Assembly (NCBI GenBank): GCA_021648485.1
Contig: JAKISS010000027.1
Span: forward strand, 1-37,838
Source of the DNA: Gammaproteobacteria bacterium
GTDB lineage: Bacteria > Pseudomonadota > Gammaproteobacteria > SZUA-152
Reading direction: 5' to 3'
DNA: 37,838 nucleotides
Part shown: in pieces, positions 29,968-37,176 of the stretch
Numbering within the stretch: the stretch's first letter is position 1
How the letters are laid out: each line of letters begins with the position of its first letter
The notes under the pieces: generated by a model
The model's database searches: none
Told to the model about the DNA's origin: nothing
The model's input: only the letters and a program-made list of their open reading frames with translations
Program-made: the position numbers and the translations under genes

Positions 29968-30045
29968 ATGTTAATGGAATATCCGGAAGGGACGACGCCA
30001 CTCGACCCTGATGAAATGGCGGGTTTAAAATATCCGCACATTGAT
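29968..30045 (+). pseudogene. N-terminal stub of mobile mystery protein B (Fic family)
   Basis: 28 bp after the A remnant, a frame opens with MLMEYPEGTTPLDPDEMAGL, the characteristic N terminus of mobile mystery protein B. Homology ends at about residue 26 (position 30045). From there the sequence runs into the 3' end of the convergent gene at 30067, so the Fic domain is wholly missing. The junction near 30045-30066 marks a deletion or recombination point. Confidence 0.65.
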
Positions 30046-30066
30046 TGCAATAACGATGGATATGTA

Positions 30067-30474
30067 TCAGTTTTCCAGGTGGTATTTCCGTTTTTTACCG
30101 TCAATTTTGTGCAGGATAGCTTGTGTCGCGATCATTTTATTGCCACTGGGAATAACCATAAAATCCATATCGACGGTATTGCCTTTGGTGTCGACGAAGT
30201 CAGCACAGCTGACATAAAAGTCACCTTTTTTGACGATGCCATCATGCAGTTCAACCAGTTTCAGGTTATGCACCTTATTGGTAACGGCATCGTAAAATTT
30301 AAAACTGCCTTCTACGGTGCGTTGCTGAATCAATTCATTCATGGCTTGCTGAACATTTGTACGCACATCACCTTTAATGGAAGGATCATTGGCGGCCATG
30401 GCGGTTGCGCTGAATATAAACAGGCTGATACCGGAAACCTGGAGTAAGCGTGTAATGTTGCGAGATAAAGTCAT
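30067..30474 (-). CDS. Hypothetical periplasmic protein
   Basis: A 135-residue protein with a Sec signal peptide (basic start, hydrophobic LLQVSGISLFIFSATAMA, cleavage about residue 28). The mature domain is about 107 residues of alternating beta pattern (GSFKFYDAVTNKVHNLKLVELHD..., GDFYVSCADFVD, DMDFMVIPSGN) with a single Cys and a Lys/Arg-rich end. The fold looks like a small all-beta or cystatin-like domain. No named family is recognised. It is convergent with the mobile mystery remnants. Confidence 0.75.
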   Translation of the reverse strand: MTLSRNITRLLQVSGISLFIFSATAMAANDPSIKGDVRTNVQQAMNELIQQRTVEGSFKFYDAVTNKVHNLKLVELHDGIVKKGDFYVSCADFVDTKGNTVDMDFMVIPSGNKMIATQAILHKIDGKKRKYHLEN

Positions 30475-30850
30475 GTGATATTCCTTGTGTGGGTCAGCCG
30501 AGTTTGGTTGACGTGTGCGCTAAATAAATGTGCTTCAGTGCTGATAACGAGTGAGGGAGGTATTTGATTGCAGAACAAGGAAATATTATTTGAATGGATT
30601 ACCACTGAGACAAAATGTTTCAGTGGATTGTCATTTACGATTGTCCATTGAATCAATATGTATCATCGGCTACAGGGGTGTACATATAGAATCTTACTTA
30701 TTTGTAGCTGGGTGTTTGTCATTAGCCTTAGGGGTTATTCACTCGGTTATGGGTGAAGTTCTTATTTTCGACGTATGCGGCAGGGTCGAACAAACCGGTT
30801 CAGATCGTGGTTTGTTCCTCACATGATCTAACCTAATTCGTTTTAGCTAC
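30475..30850. other. Intergenic region with a hairpin and a gene fragment
   Basis: 376 bp without an intact gene. It contains a 10-bp stem hairpin (30602-30626: CCACTGAGAC / GTTTCAGTGG with an AAAAT loop and one G-T pair) and a short membrane-protein fragment listed separately. The hairpin has no T-tract. Confidence 0.5.
30686..30769 (+). pseudogene. Fragment resembling the N terminus of a small membrane protein
   Basis: One frame reads IESYLFVAGCLSLALGVIHS then VMGEVLIF. This pattern (hydrophobic helix, xxxHSxxGExLI) resembles the first helix of a family of small integral membrane proteins. There is no start codon in place (ATA at 30686) and the likeness is lost after the IF, so it would be a truncated relic. 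Short length limits confidence. Confidence 0.35.
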
Positions 30851-31264
30851 TTAATTTTCATATGGATGAATCAACCTTACCTGCGGGAAATAGGTTTTAT
30901 ATTTAGCCAAATCTCTGGTGACTAACCCAAACTGTGATACAGATGCATGAGCACCAATAAAGAAATCAGGTAATGGCGATGTCTTGGTGCCCTTATTTTT
31001 TCTGTACTTGATATAAGCTTTGCCAGTCAAAAACAAAGCTTCTCTTGGCGGTTCTAGCACTTTAATGCCCAGAGCCTCTATAGCGCTTTCAATTTCTTCG
31101 ATTTTATTGAAGCCTATGGACACTTCCGTATATACGATTGAATTGATATAGAGTGAGTTAGTTTGACTGTATTTCTCAAGGGTAGACTCTGACCAATCAG
31201 CCCAATTTTCGTCGTCTGTAAATAAATCGAGCAATATGCAAGAGTCAACCAAAATACCTTTCAT
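30851..31264 (-). CDS. vapC: PIN-domain ribonuclease toxin VapC
   Basis: A 137-residue toxin with the PIN acidic quartet: Asp7 (ILVDSCILLD), Glu47 (VYTEVSIGF), Asp100 (LPDFFIGAHA) and Asp118 (TRDLAKY). VapC enzymes cleave RNA, often initiator tRNA or rRNA; the target is not predictable here. The start ATG overlaps the vapB stop by one base (TAATG), so expression is coupled. All active-site residues are intact. Confidence 0.93.
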   Translation of the reverse strand: MKGILVDSCILLDLFTDDENWADWSESTLEKYSQTNSLYINSIVYTEVSIGFNKIEEIESAIEALGIKVLEPPREALFLTGKAYIKYRKNKGTKTSPLPDFFIGAHASVSQFGLVTRDLAKYKTYFPQVRLIHPYEN

Positions 31265-31485
31265 TATGACTCCCTTGTAAGGCTCATAATTTCATCAGTG
31301 GACATTTTAGCTGAAGCTATCCCTCTGAGTTTTCTAAACTTTCCAGTCATTCTTGGTTCTTCCGTTTTTACAATATAGAACCGACCGTTATCCTCAATAA
31401 AATCTATTTCAGTTTCAGGGGATATACCTAAAGCCTCTCTTATATCTCTAGGAATTGTAACTTGGCCTTTCGTTGTAACCCGCAT
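31264..31485 (-). CDS. vapB: AbrB/SpoVT-type antitoxin VapB
   Basis: A 73-residue protein with the swapped-hairpin DNA-binding domain (VTTKGQVTIPRDIREALGI, residues 3-21). Its C-terminal tail (about 44-73) is the part expected to bind and block VapC. First gene of the operon; the palindromic operator is 23 bp upstream of the start codon. Confidence 0.93.
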   Translation of the reverse strand: MRVTTKGQVTIPRDIREALGISPETEIDFIEDNGRFYIVKTEEPRMTGKFRKLRGIASAKMSTDEIMSLTRES

Positions 31486-31507
31486 AATTTTGAACCCCTA
31501 AACAAAC

Positions 31508-31528
31508 GTAATACCATGTTAGTATTAC
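31508..31528. promoter_or_regulatory. vapBC operator palindrome
   Basis: GTAATAC (31508-31514), 7-nt spacer, GTATTAC (31522-31528): perfect 7-bp arms, just upstream of vapB. AbrB-type antitoxins repress their own operons through such inverted repeats, alone or with the toxin. Confidence 0.6.
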
Positions 31529-31571
31529 CCTCGGGGCTTTGCAAGTTTTTGAGTCAGGAAAGGGGCAAGTA

Positions 31572-31745
31572 TCATATCGACGCGTTATTTTGGCGATCCG
31601 TATCGTAGTCATAACCTATTTTCTCGATAACCCCTTTTAAGACCTCTCGGTATGGCTCACTGAACACTTTATAATGATGTTTCGGTATCCATACAAAATG
31701 ATACATTAGCCGGTAAACGTGATACGTATTTCGCTGCAATTCCAT
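31572..31745 (-). pseudogene. tnpA: IS200/IS605-family TnpA transposase, N-terminal stub
   Basis: The 57-residue frame contains HVYRLMYHFVWIPKHHYKVF and the following helix EPYREVLKGVIEKIGYDYDTD, the start of Y1 (HUH) transposases of the IS200 or REP-associated type. The HUH motif and catalytic Tyr, which normally follow, are absent: the frame ends at TGA 31572-31574 after an unrelated RQNNASI tail. Non-functional on its own. Confidence 0.75.
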
Positions 31746-31754
31746 AAGCCGGAT

Positions 31755-31881
31755 AGCCCCCGAGATTTTTGCTATGCGGTTTAAACCTCTGAATTCCGGC
31801 TAAAAACGTGCCGGAATGACGGTGTTTGCGGTGAGTTGGGAGGAGTTGGTTTTTAACCGCGCAGCGTAAATCTCGGGGGCT
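31755..31881. repeat. 127-bp imperfect palindrome (MITE/REP-like element)
   Basis: The outer arms 31755-31785 (AGCCCCCGAGATTT...) and 31851-31881 (...AAATCTCGGGGGCT) are inverted repeats with 26 of 31 positions complementary, perfect over the outer 14. They enclose a second inverted repeat at 31793-31817. It begins 10 bp upstream of the transposase stub, as expected for a non-autonomous element or REP-type sequence mobilised by an IS200-like enzyme. Confidence 0.7.
31793..31817. repeat. REP-like hairpin
   Basis: ATTCCGGC (31793-31800), 9-nt loop, GCCGGAAT (31810-31817). On the minus strand it reads GTCATTCCGGC...GCCGGAAT, the form of the widespread intergenic REP-type repeats whose spread is tied to REP-associated tyrosine transposases. 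No second copy was noticed in this window. Confidence 0.55.
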
Positions 31882-32080
31882 TGCCCCAGTCGATACTATC
31901 CAGCTCTTGGGATATCTCTGTGATGTGCATAAACGTACAGAGTCTCTAATTTTTTCATGTTTTTATCGCGAAGCGATGGAGTTTTTTATCTCTGCTTGCG
32001 TAAGCTTGCCGTCGAGCGACAATGAGGTCGAGATCTTATTCTCTGCTTTTTTTCCCTTTCAATGGCTTTCCCGCTACAGT

Positions 32081-32623
32081 ATGAACATGCATACATTTAT
32101 TCGTTTTTCAGCTTTGTTGGTGCTTTCTGTGGCTATTGCTGCGCCGGCCATGGCGGAGATTTACAAGCGCACCAATCCTGATGGCAGTGTGGAGTTTACG
32201 GACGTTCCCCGGTCTGACGATGAAAAGCCAGTGCCATTGAGCCCCATGAGCACCTTCAAAACAACACCGGTACCGCAGCAAAAAAGGACATCTACTGCCC
32301 GGGCTGACGCTAAAAAATACAGTGTGATCAGTGTTACCAGTCCCGCTAATGAGACCACAATTCGTGACAATACCGGTATGGTTACGGTCAATGTTTCCCT
32401 GTCACCTGCTCTGCGCTCCGGGCACAAGCTGGTGTTGCTGGTCGATGGTGAGCAAAAGGGTGAATCCAGATCCGGCAGTTTTACGCTTAATAACCTTGAT
32501 CGTGGCAGTCACAGTCTGGTTGCACAGGTGGTGGATAAGGCGGGCAAGGCACTCATCAGTTCTGCCCCGGTAACTATTTATTTATTCCGTCAGTCCGTCA
32601 TCAGGTCAAACCGCGCCCGATAG
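32081..32623 (+). CDS. DUF4124-domain envelope protein
   Basis: A 180-residue protein with a Sec signal peptide ending APAMA and an N-terminal DUF4124 domain (EIYKRTNPDGSVEFTDVPRS). A C-terminal Ig-like beta domain (about 85-175) follows, with VTSPANETTIRDNTGMVTVNV and LVLLVDGEQ. ATG 32081 is chosen because it starts the signal peptide; the frame is open upstream with no resemblance to the family. DUF4124 proteins commonly lie beside ntrBC in gammaproteobacteria, as here. Function unknown. Confidence 0.85.
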   Translation: MNMHTFIRFSALLVLSVAIAAPAMAEIYKRTNPDGSVEFTDVPRSDDEKPVPLSPMSTFKTTPVPQQKRTSTARADAKKYSVISVTSPANETTIRDNTGMVTVNVSLSPALRSGHKLVLLVDGEQKGESRSGSFTLNNLDRGSHSLVAQVVDKAGKALISSAPVTIYLFRQSVIRSNRAR

Positions 32624-32650
32624 AGTACGGATCATTATCTGGCTGGGTGC

Positions 32651-32665
32651 GCACTAATATGGTGC
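32651..32665. promoter_or_regulatory. Candidate NtrC-binding site upstream of ntrB
   Basis: GCACTAATATGGTGC is a 15-bp inverted repeat (GCACt / gGTGC) of the NtrC enhancer type. It lies 180 bp upstream of the ntrB start. A possible sigma54-like GG-N10-GC pair begins at 32694, but it matches the rest of the -24/-12 consensus poorly. Autoregulation of ntrBC is the likely purpose. Confidence 0.5.
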
Positions 32666-32844
32666 GTGCCGTTTCTGTTTGCGCTATTCTAGCGGGGAAC
32701 GCAGTGCTTTCCCGGTCAACAGCAGTCGTCCATACTGAAATATAACTGATTGTAGTTGCAGTAGTTTTCGTTCTGGATAGTGAAAGCTTGGTGCATTTTA
32801 CAAATTCCGTGTAATTTGGTTTGGTTCTTGCTATCTCTATTGTT

Positions 32845-33978
32845 ATGAAAGCCCGTTCTCCGCAAACACCCTCGGCTGCTGCACTGCATCAGCGCATTCT
32901 GGACAATCTGACGCATGCTGTGCTCATGTTTGATGCAGACCTGTGTCTGGATTACATCAACCCGGCGGGTGAAATGTTATTTGCAGTGAGTGCTAAACGT
33001 TTGATTGGCCAATGTGCCCCGGTTCTGTTGCCTGCTGACAGCCACTTGTTGGAGGCTATCGAAAAGGGGCTGGGCAGTGGCCACCCTTTTACTGAGCATG
33101 AGGTTCAGATTACCTTGCCCGGACGCCGCGAGATCACTGTGGATTGCACTATTACCCCGTTAATTTCAGCGGCCAATGAGTCTGGCCTGTTGGTGGAGCT
33201 GCAACAACTGGATCGACAGTTGCGTATCTCTCGCGAGGGCCAGCAATTGGCGCAGCAGGAAACCATGCGTTCTTTGGTGCGTGGTCTGGCGCATGAAATC
33301 AAAAACCCGCTGGGCGGTTTGCGCGGGGCCGCCCAATTGCTGGAACGCGAATTGCCGAACCAGGAATTGAAGGAATACACCAATATTATCATTGGTGAGG
33401 CTGATCGCTTGCGCAATCTGGTCAATCACATGCTGGGCCCCAATGCCTTGCCGCAAAAAGAAGCCCTTAATGTCCATCAGGTACTGGAGCATGTGCGACA
33501 GTTGATCAATGTGGAAAAACGCGCTGATATCACTTTTGTCAGCGATTATGACCCCAGTATTCCGGAGATTCTTGGTGACCGTGACCAGCTCATTCAGGCT
33601 GTGTTGAATATTGTGGGCAATGCGGTGCAGGCCATTGGTGATCGGGGTGAAATTATCCTGCGCACCCGTGCCCAACGGCAGTTCACTATAGGTCAAACCT
33701 GTCACAAGCTGGTGTGCCGGGTGGAAATTATCGACAACGGCCCTGGAATTCCCGAGGACATGATGGAAAGCATTTTTTTCCCCATGGTCACTGGCCGTGC
33801 AGATGGCACCGGGCTGGGGTTATCTATTTCCCAGTCATTGATCAACCAGCACGGTGGTCTGATTCAGTGCGAAAGTCGTCCTGGTCGCACCCGTTTTGCT
33901 TTGCTACTACCGCTGAACTATGCGGAAAACAAGGCTGAAACACAGAAACATCAATCTGCTTTGAGGCATAGCGTATGA
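32845..33978 (+). CDS. glnL: Nitrogen regulation sensor histidine kinase NtrB (GlnL)
   Basis: Phosphorylates or dephosphorylates NtrC according to PII status. From ATG 32845 it has 377 residues and no transmembrane helix: PAS domain (about 10-125, AVLMFDADLCLDYINPAGEMLF), H-box RGLAHEIKNPLGGLRGAAQLL with the phospho-acceptor His150, then HATPase motifs N (NIVGNAVQAI), G1 (DNGPGIPEDM) and G2 (GTGLGLSIS). A TTG eight codons upstream is an alternative start. It overlaps ntrC by 4 bp (ATGA). Confidence 0.96.
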   Translation: MKARSPQTPSAAALHQRILDNLTHAVLMFDADLCLDYINPAGEMLFAVSAKRLIGQCAPVLLPADSHLLEAIEKGLGSGHPFTEHEVQITLPGRREITVDCTITPLISAANESGLLVELQQLDRQLRISREGQQLAQQETMRSLVRGLAHEIKNPLGGLRGAAQLLERELPNQELKEYTNIIIGEADRLRNLVNHMLGPNALPQKEALNVHQVLEHVRQLINVEKRADITFVSDYDPSIPEILGDRDQLIQAVLNIVGNAVQAIGDRGEIILRTRAQRQFTIGQTCHKLVCRVEIIDNGPGIPEDMMESIFFPMVTGRADGTGLGLSISQSLINQHGGLIQCESRPGRTRFALLLPLNYAENKAETQKHQSALRHSV

Positions 33979-35411
33979 CTGGTACACAAAATATCTGGGT
34001 TATTGATGACGACCGATCCATTCGCTGGGTGCTGGAGCGTGCGCTCAAGCAAGCGGGCATGTCGGTTAAAACGTTTGACAGTGCTGAAGGCGTGCTCGAT
34101 AAGCTGGCAATTGACATGCCTGCCGCCATCATCAGTGATGTGCGCATGCCCGGTATCGACGGCCTGCAATTGCTGGAAATGCTCGGTGAGTGCTACCCCG
34201 ATCTGCCAGTGATTATCATGACCGCCCACTCGGACCTAGATAGTGCTGTGTCTGCTTATCAGGGTGGCGCGTTTGAGTATTTACCCAAGCCTTTTGATGT
34301 GGATGAGGCCATCGAGCTGGTTAACCGTGCTATCCGGCATCGTCATATGTTGTTGCAGGGGCAAGCCAGCGGTAGCAGCATTGCACCGGACATCGCAACC
34401 ACACCGGAAATTATCGGTGAAGCGGCCTCCATGCAAGAAGTGTTTCGCGCCATTGGGCGGCTGGCGCGTTCGAAAATCACCGTGCTCATCAATGGCGAAT
34501 CCGGCACCGGCAAGGAGCTGGTGGCTCGCGCTTTGCATCGTCACAGTCCTCGTGCCAACCAACCCTTTATTGCATTGAATACCGCAGCGATTCCGCACGA
34601 TTTGTTGGAATCAGAGCTGTTTGGTCATGAACGCGGTTCTTTTACCGGCGCACAAAGTGCGCGTAGCGGTCGTTTTGAACAAGCGGATGGCGGCACCCTG
34701 TTTCTTGATGAAATCGGTGATATGCCTGCAGAGCTGCAAACCCGGTTGTTACGTGTACTGGCTGATGGTGAGTTTTACCGGGTTGGTGGGCACTCACCAA
34801 CCAAGGTGGATGTACGTATCGTTGCCGCCACTCATCAGAACCTGGAACAGCGCGTCAAAGACGGTCAGTTTCGAGAAGATTTGTTTCACCGGCTGAACGT
34901 CATCCGTGTACACATGCCGCCGTTGCGCGAACGCCGGGAAGACATTCCATTGCTAGCCAAACATTTTCTCGCCGAAGCAGCAAAAGAACTCAACATGGAG
35001 CCCAAGCAGCTGGATGAAGAAACGGCCCGCTATCTGGCGCAACAGGAATGGCCGGGTAATGTGCGTGAATTGGAAAATATCTGTCGTTGGCTCACGGTGA
35101 TGTCGCCGGGACAAACCGTCCACATGGATGACCTGCCTGTCGAGCTGAAAAAATCCAGCCGTACCCAGCCTGCCGATGACAATTGGGAAGCCAGCCTGCG
35201 GCGCTGGGCCGACCTGCGTTTTGCCCAGGGTGAAGAAGCCCTGCTCACGGATGCTGTGCCTCGTTTTGAGCGTATTATGATTGAGATTGCGCTCAAACAT
35301 ACCGGTGGCCGACGGCAGGATGCCGCTAAACTGCTCGGCTGGGGGCGTAATACGCTGACCCGGAAAATCAAGGAACTGGAAATGGAAGAGCCTGCTGCGA
35401 GTGTAGTGTGA
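33975..35411 (+). CDS. glnG: Nitrogen regulation response regulator NtrC (GlnG)
   Basis: Sigma54-dependent activator of nitrogen-assimilation genes. The 478-residue protein has a receiver domain with DDD at 11-13 and phospho-acceptor Asp55 (ISDVRMPG). The AAA+ domain has Walker [16 protein letters not shown], Walker [14 protein letters not shown] and the sigma54 contact loop as GSFTGA instead of the usual GAFTGA. The Fis-type HTH at the C terminus is [25 protein letters not shown]. It is translationally coupled to ntrB. Confidence 0.97.
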   Translation: MTGTQNIWVIDDDRSIRWVLERALKQAGMSVKTFDSAEGVLDKLAIDMPAAIISDVRMPGIDGLQLLEMLGECYPDLPVIIMTAHSDLDSAVSAYQGGAFEYLPKPFDVDEAIELVNRAIRHRHMLLQGQASGSSIAPDIATTPEIIGEAASMQEVFRAIGRLARSKITVLINGESGTGKELVARALHRHSPRANQPFIALNTAAIPHDLLESELFGHERGSFTGAQSARSGRFEQADGGTLFLDEIGDMPAELQTRLLRVLADGEFYRVGGHSPTKVDVRIVAATHQNLEQRVKDGQFREDLFHRLNVIRVHMPPLRERREDIPLLAKHFLAEAAKELNMEPKQLDEETARYLAQQEWPGNVRELENICRWLTVMSPGQTVHMDDLPVELKKSSRTQPADDNWEASLRRWADLRFAQGEEALLTDAVPRFERIMIEIALKHTGGRRQDAAKLLGWGRNTLTRKIKELEMEEPAASVV

Positions 35412-35468
35412 AATTAAAACGGCCTATTTACAGCCAGGAAAGATGTGCATATTTAAGGAGGAAGAACA

Positions 35469-35504
35469 TTGGAAACCGCGCGTCCGGTTCTAATTGCATT
35501 GTAA
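35469..35504 (+). pseudogene. Gene start cut off after about ten codons
   Basis: A TTG codon at 35469 is preceded by AAGGAGG (35455-35461) at a 7-nt spacing, close to ideal. The frame reads METARPVLIAL and stops at TAA 35502-35504, inside the repeat that begins at 35496. A strong start signal on so short a frame suggests a gene whose body was displaced when the repeat-bounded segment arrived. A short leader peptide is the alternative. Confidence 0.35.
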
Positions 35505-35555
35505 CATTCGACGATAATGCTTATATGTGCATGTTGTAATGCGAGAACTGACCCC
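35496..35555. repeat. Left repeat block of the 35.5-37.2 kb module
   Basis: Two overlapping signals. First, 35496-35527 (starting GCATTGTAACA, ending CTTATATG) is a direct repeat of 37139-37170 with 26 of 32 positions identical. Second, 35532-35555 (TGTTGTAATGCGAGAACTG then ACCCC) is an inverted repeat of 37126-37149. Within the block, GCATTGTAACA and TGTTGTAATGC are themselves near-inverted copies. Confidence 0.7.
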
Positions 35556-35839
35556 CCCTTCTCTCTTGAGCGGCATGATTGTTCAAGTTTCTAACAATGC
35601 TTTCTGGAAGAGGAAGGATTGGCCAACATGTTTAAATTCTGGCTATTGAGGTACCATCAGGCAAAAGAGGTGATAACAGATAGGCCAAGACCATAGGAAT
35701 GGAAACTAGCTTTTATGCTTATTTTCAAGTGTGAATTTTTTGCATTCTCACTGGTAATATTTAACATTTATTGAGTAGTCAAATTGTTAGGGTTTCATCG
35801 CAGTAAAAAAACAAATGACATCAAATATAAGGAAATATT

Positions 35840-36301
35840 ATGAGAAAAAATAACCTATCATTAATTGTCTTTGCCGCTGTAATGGGCGTCAGTAATATCA
35901 GTTTCGCAGCTGATGCAAAAACTGTATCAGGAGCAAACTGTCAGCCTAAATCCGATGAATATAATATAGATCGAAATTATATGGGGCATGCACGTAACAT
36001 ATCATCATCAATCCAGCGCTGGACTTGCCCTATTGTACGTGATTCGATGGCACCTAATTTGTCAAGAGCAGAAATGAAAATTATTAATGCGACTGGCACA
36101 ATGTCTTGTACACTTTATTCTCGTAGTTCCAGCGGTGGACATGTTTCAGGAGTAACGCGCTCTACAGCATTATCCGGCGGGAGCGTTCAAACACTCAGTT
36201 GGCCAGCAATTGCAGACGCTAATAACGGATATTATTATTTCCGTTGCAGAGTTCCTGCAGGTTCTCGTGTGATTTCATATTATTGGAATGAAAGAACATA
36301 A
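35840..36301 (+). CDS. Hypothetical secreted protein with four cysteines
   Basis: A 153-residue protein with a Sec signal peptide (cleavage about residue 23, SFA-AD) and AAGGAAA upstream of the ATG. The mature part of about 130 residues is Ser/Gly-rich with a beta pattern and four cysteines (Cys34, 63, 90, 136), probably two disulfides in the periplasm or outside the cell. NATGTMSCTLYSRSS and YYYFRCRVPAGSRVISYYW look like paired strands of a beta sandwich. No family recognised. Codon use is strongly AT-biased compared with ntrBC. Followed 14 bp later by the membrane-anchored protein at 36316. Confidence 0.75.
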   Translation: MRKNNLSLIVFAAVMGVSNISFAADAKTVSGANCQPKSDEYNIDRNYMGHARNISSSIQRWTCPIVRDSMAPNLSRAEMKIINATGTMSCTLYSRSSSGGHVSGVTRSTALSGGSVQTLSWPAIADANNGYYYFRCRVPAGSRVISYYWNERT

Positions 36302-36315
36302 TCTAGGGAAATAGT

Positions 36316-37050
36316 ATGAACTTATCGAATAAATCACTAACCATTATTATTGTGTTAAGCGTATGTGGTTTGGGATTCGTTTTTTTCGATAATCCAAATG
36401 AGTCTAACGATCGTAGAACATTGCGATTGTTAGACTCGGATAAATCTGAAACAAGAGTGCATTTTGATATGATGCAAGAAGTTGAATCACAAGATGCTGA
36501 TCCGTACACAGAAATTATTGAAATATTAAACCAAGAATTAATAGTCTTACGGCAAGACCAGAATAAAATGTTGGAAACAATTAATTTGCTTGTGAATAAA
36601 TTTGAAAATCTAGTTGAACAACAATATCTCACATCCTTGGGACAAGCCAGTGTTGTACAAAATGATGATGAGGAATATAGTGCCATAAAAAAAAGCGAGG
36701 AAGAAATAATTCAGATCAGAATAGAGAGTTATGAATCAAACTTGGCGAGTCAGGAAATTGATAGTATCTGGCGTGAACAGGCTCATGAAAAAATTGAATC
36801 GATGATCGAAAATCAGTTGGTTGCTGATTCTAGTATTGTGTCAGTAGATTGCAGAAGTAGCCTATGTAAGCTGGACTTGGCACATGCCAATGAAGTCGCA
36901 GCGGATACTTTCTTAGAAGAATTTCCAGCTTATATGGCATGGAATAATGAAAGTTTCATCAAAACTGAATATCAAAGTGATGGAAGTATTCGAACTATGA
37001 TTTATTTTTCTCGAGATGGTAGTTCATTGTCTGAAAATATACAGGAGTAA
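36316..37050 (+). CDS. Hypothetical membrane-anchored coiled-coil protein with a CRSxxC domain
   Basis: A 244-residue protein with an uncleaved N-terminal membrane anchor (about 8-24). An acidic linker leads to a probable coiled coil (about 63-105, EIIEILNQELIVLRQDQNKM), a second acidic helix (120-170) and a C-terminal alpha/beta domain holding Cys179 and Cys184 in VSVDCRSSLCKLDL. Most of the protein should be periplasmic. AGGGAAA precedes the ATG. It is in one transcription unit with the secreted protein at 35840, which suggests they act together. The C-terminal domain type recurs in gammaproteobacterial envelope proteins of unknown function. Confidence 0.72.
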   Translation: MNLSNKSLTIIIVLSVCGLGFVFFDNPNESNDRRTLRLLDSDKSETRVHFDMMQEVESQDADPYTEIIEILNQELIVLRQDQNKMLETINLLVNKFENLVEQQYLTSLGQASVVQNDDEEYSAIKKSEEEIIQIRIESYESNLASQEIDSIWREQAHEKIESMIENQLVADSSIVSVDCRSSLCKLDLAHANEVAADTFLEEFPAYMAWNNESFIKTEYQSDGSIRTMIYFSRDGSSLSENIQE

Positions 37051-37125
37051 GATGTATTTCGATAAAAATAACTGGACACAATATATAGTGATGTTATCCA
37101 CCGTTCAAAATCTAAAGCAACTAAA

Positions 37126-37170
37126 AGGGCCAGTTCTCGCATTGTAACAATTGATAATAATGTTTATACG
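37126..37170. repeat. Right repeat block of the 35.5-37.2 kb module
   Basis: 37126-37149 (AGGGCCAGTTCTCGCATTG then TAACA) is the inverted partner of 35532-35555. 37139-37170 (starting GCATTGTAACA, ending GTTTATACG) is the direct partner of 35496-35527. It lies between the membrane-protein stop and the end of the convergent helicase gene. Confidence 0.7.
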
Positions 37171-37176
37171 AAAACC

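Larger units (their letters stand above)
35412..35839. other. Intergenic region after ntrC with a truncated gene start and repeats
   Basis: 428 bp without an intact gene. It contains a strong AAGGAGG ribosome binding site with an 11-codon ORF (35469-35504), the repeat block 35496-35555, and AT-rich DNA that must carry the promoter of the gene at 35840. No clear intrinsic terminator for ntrC was found. Confidence 0.5.

Noticed and set aside
31965-31987. ATCGCGAAGCGAT followed by TTTTTT as a terminator
   Set aside because: The stem is only 5 bp and the T-run is offset by several bases; too weak to call.
31907-32080. 58-codon extension upstream of the DUF4124 protein
   Set aside because: The signal peptide starts at 32081; the extension has no protein-like pattern and would bury the signal peptide.
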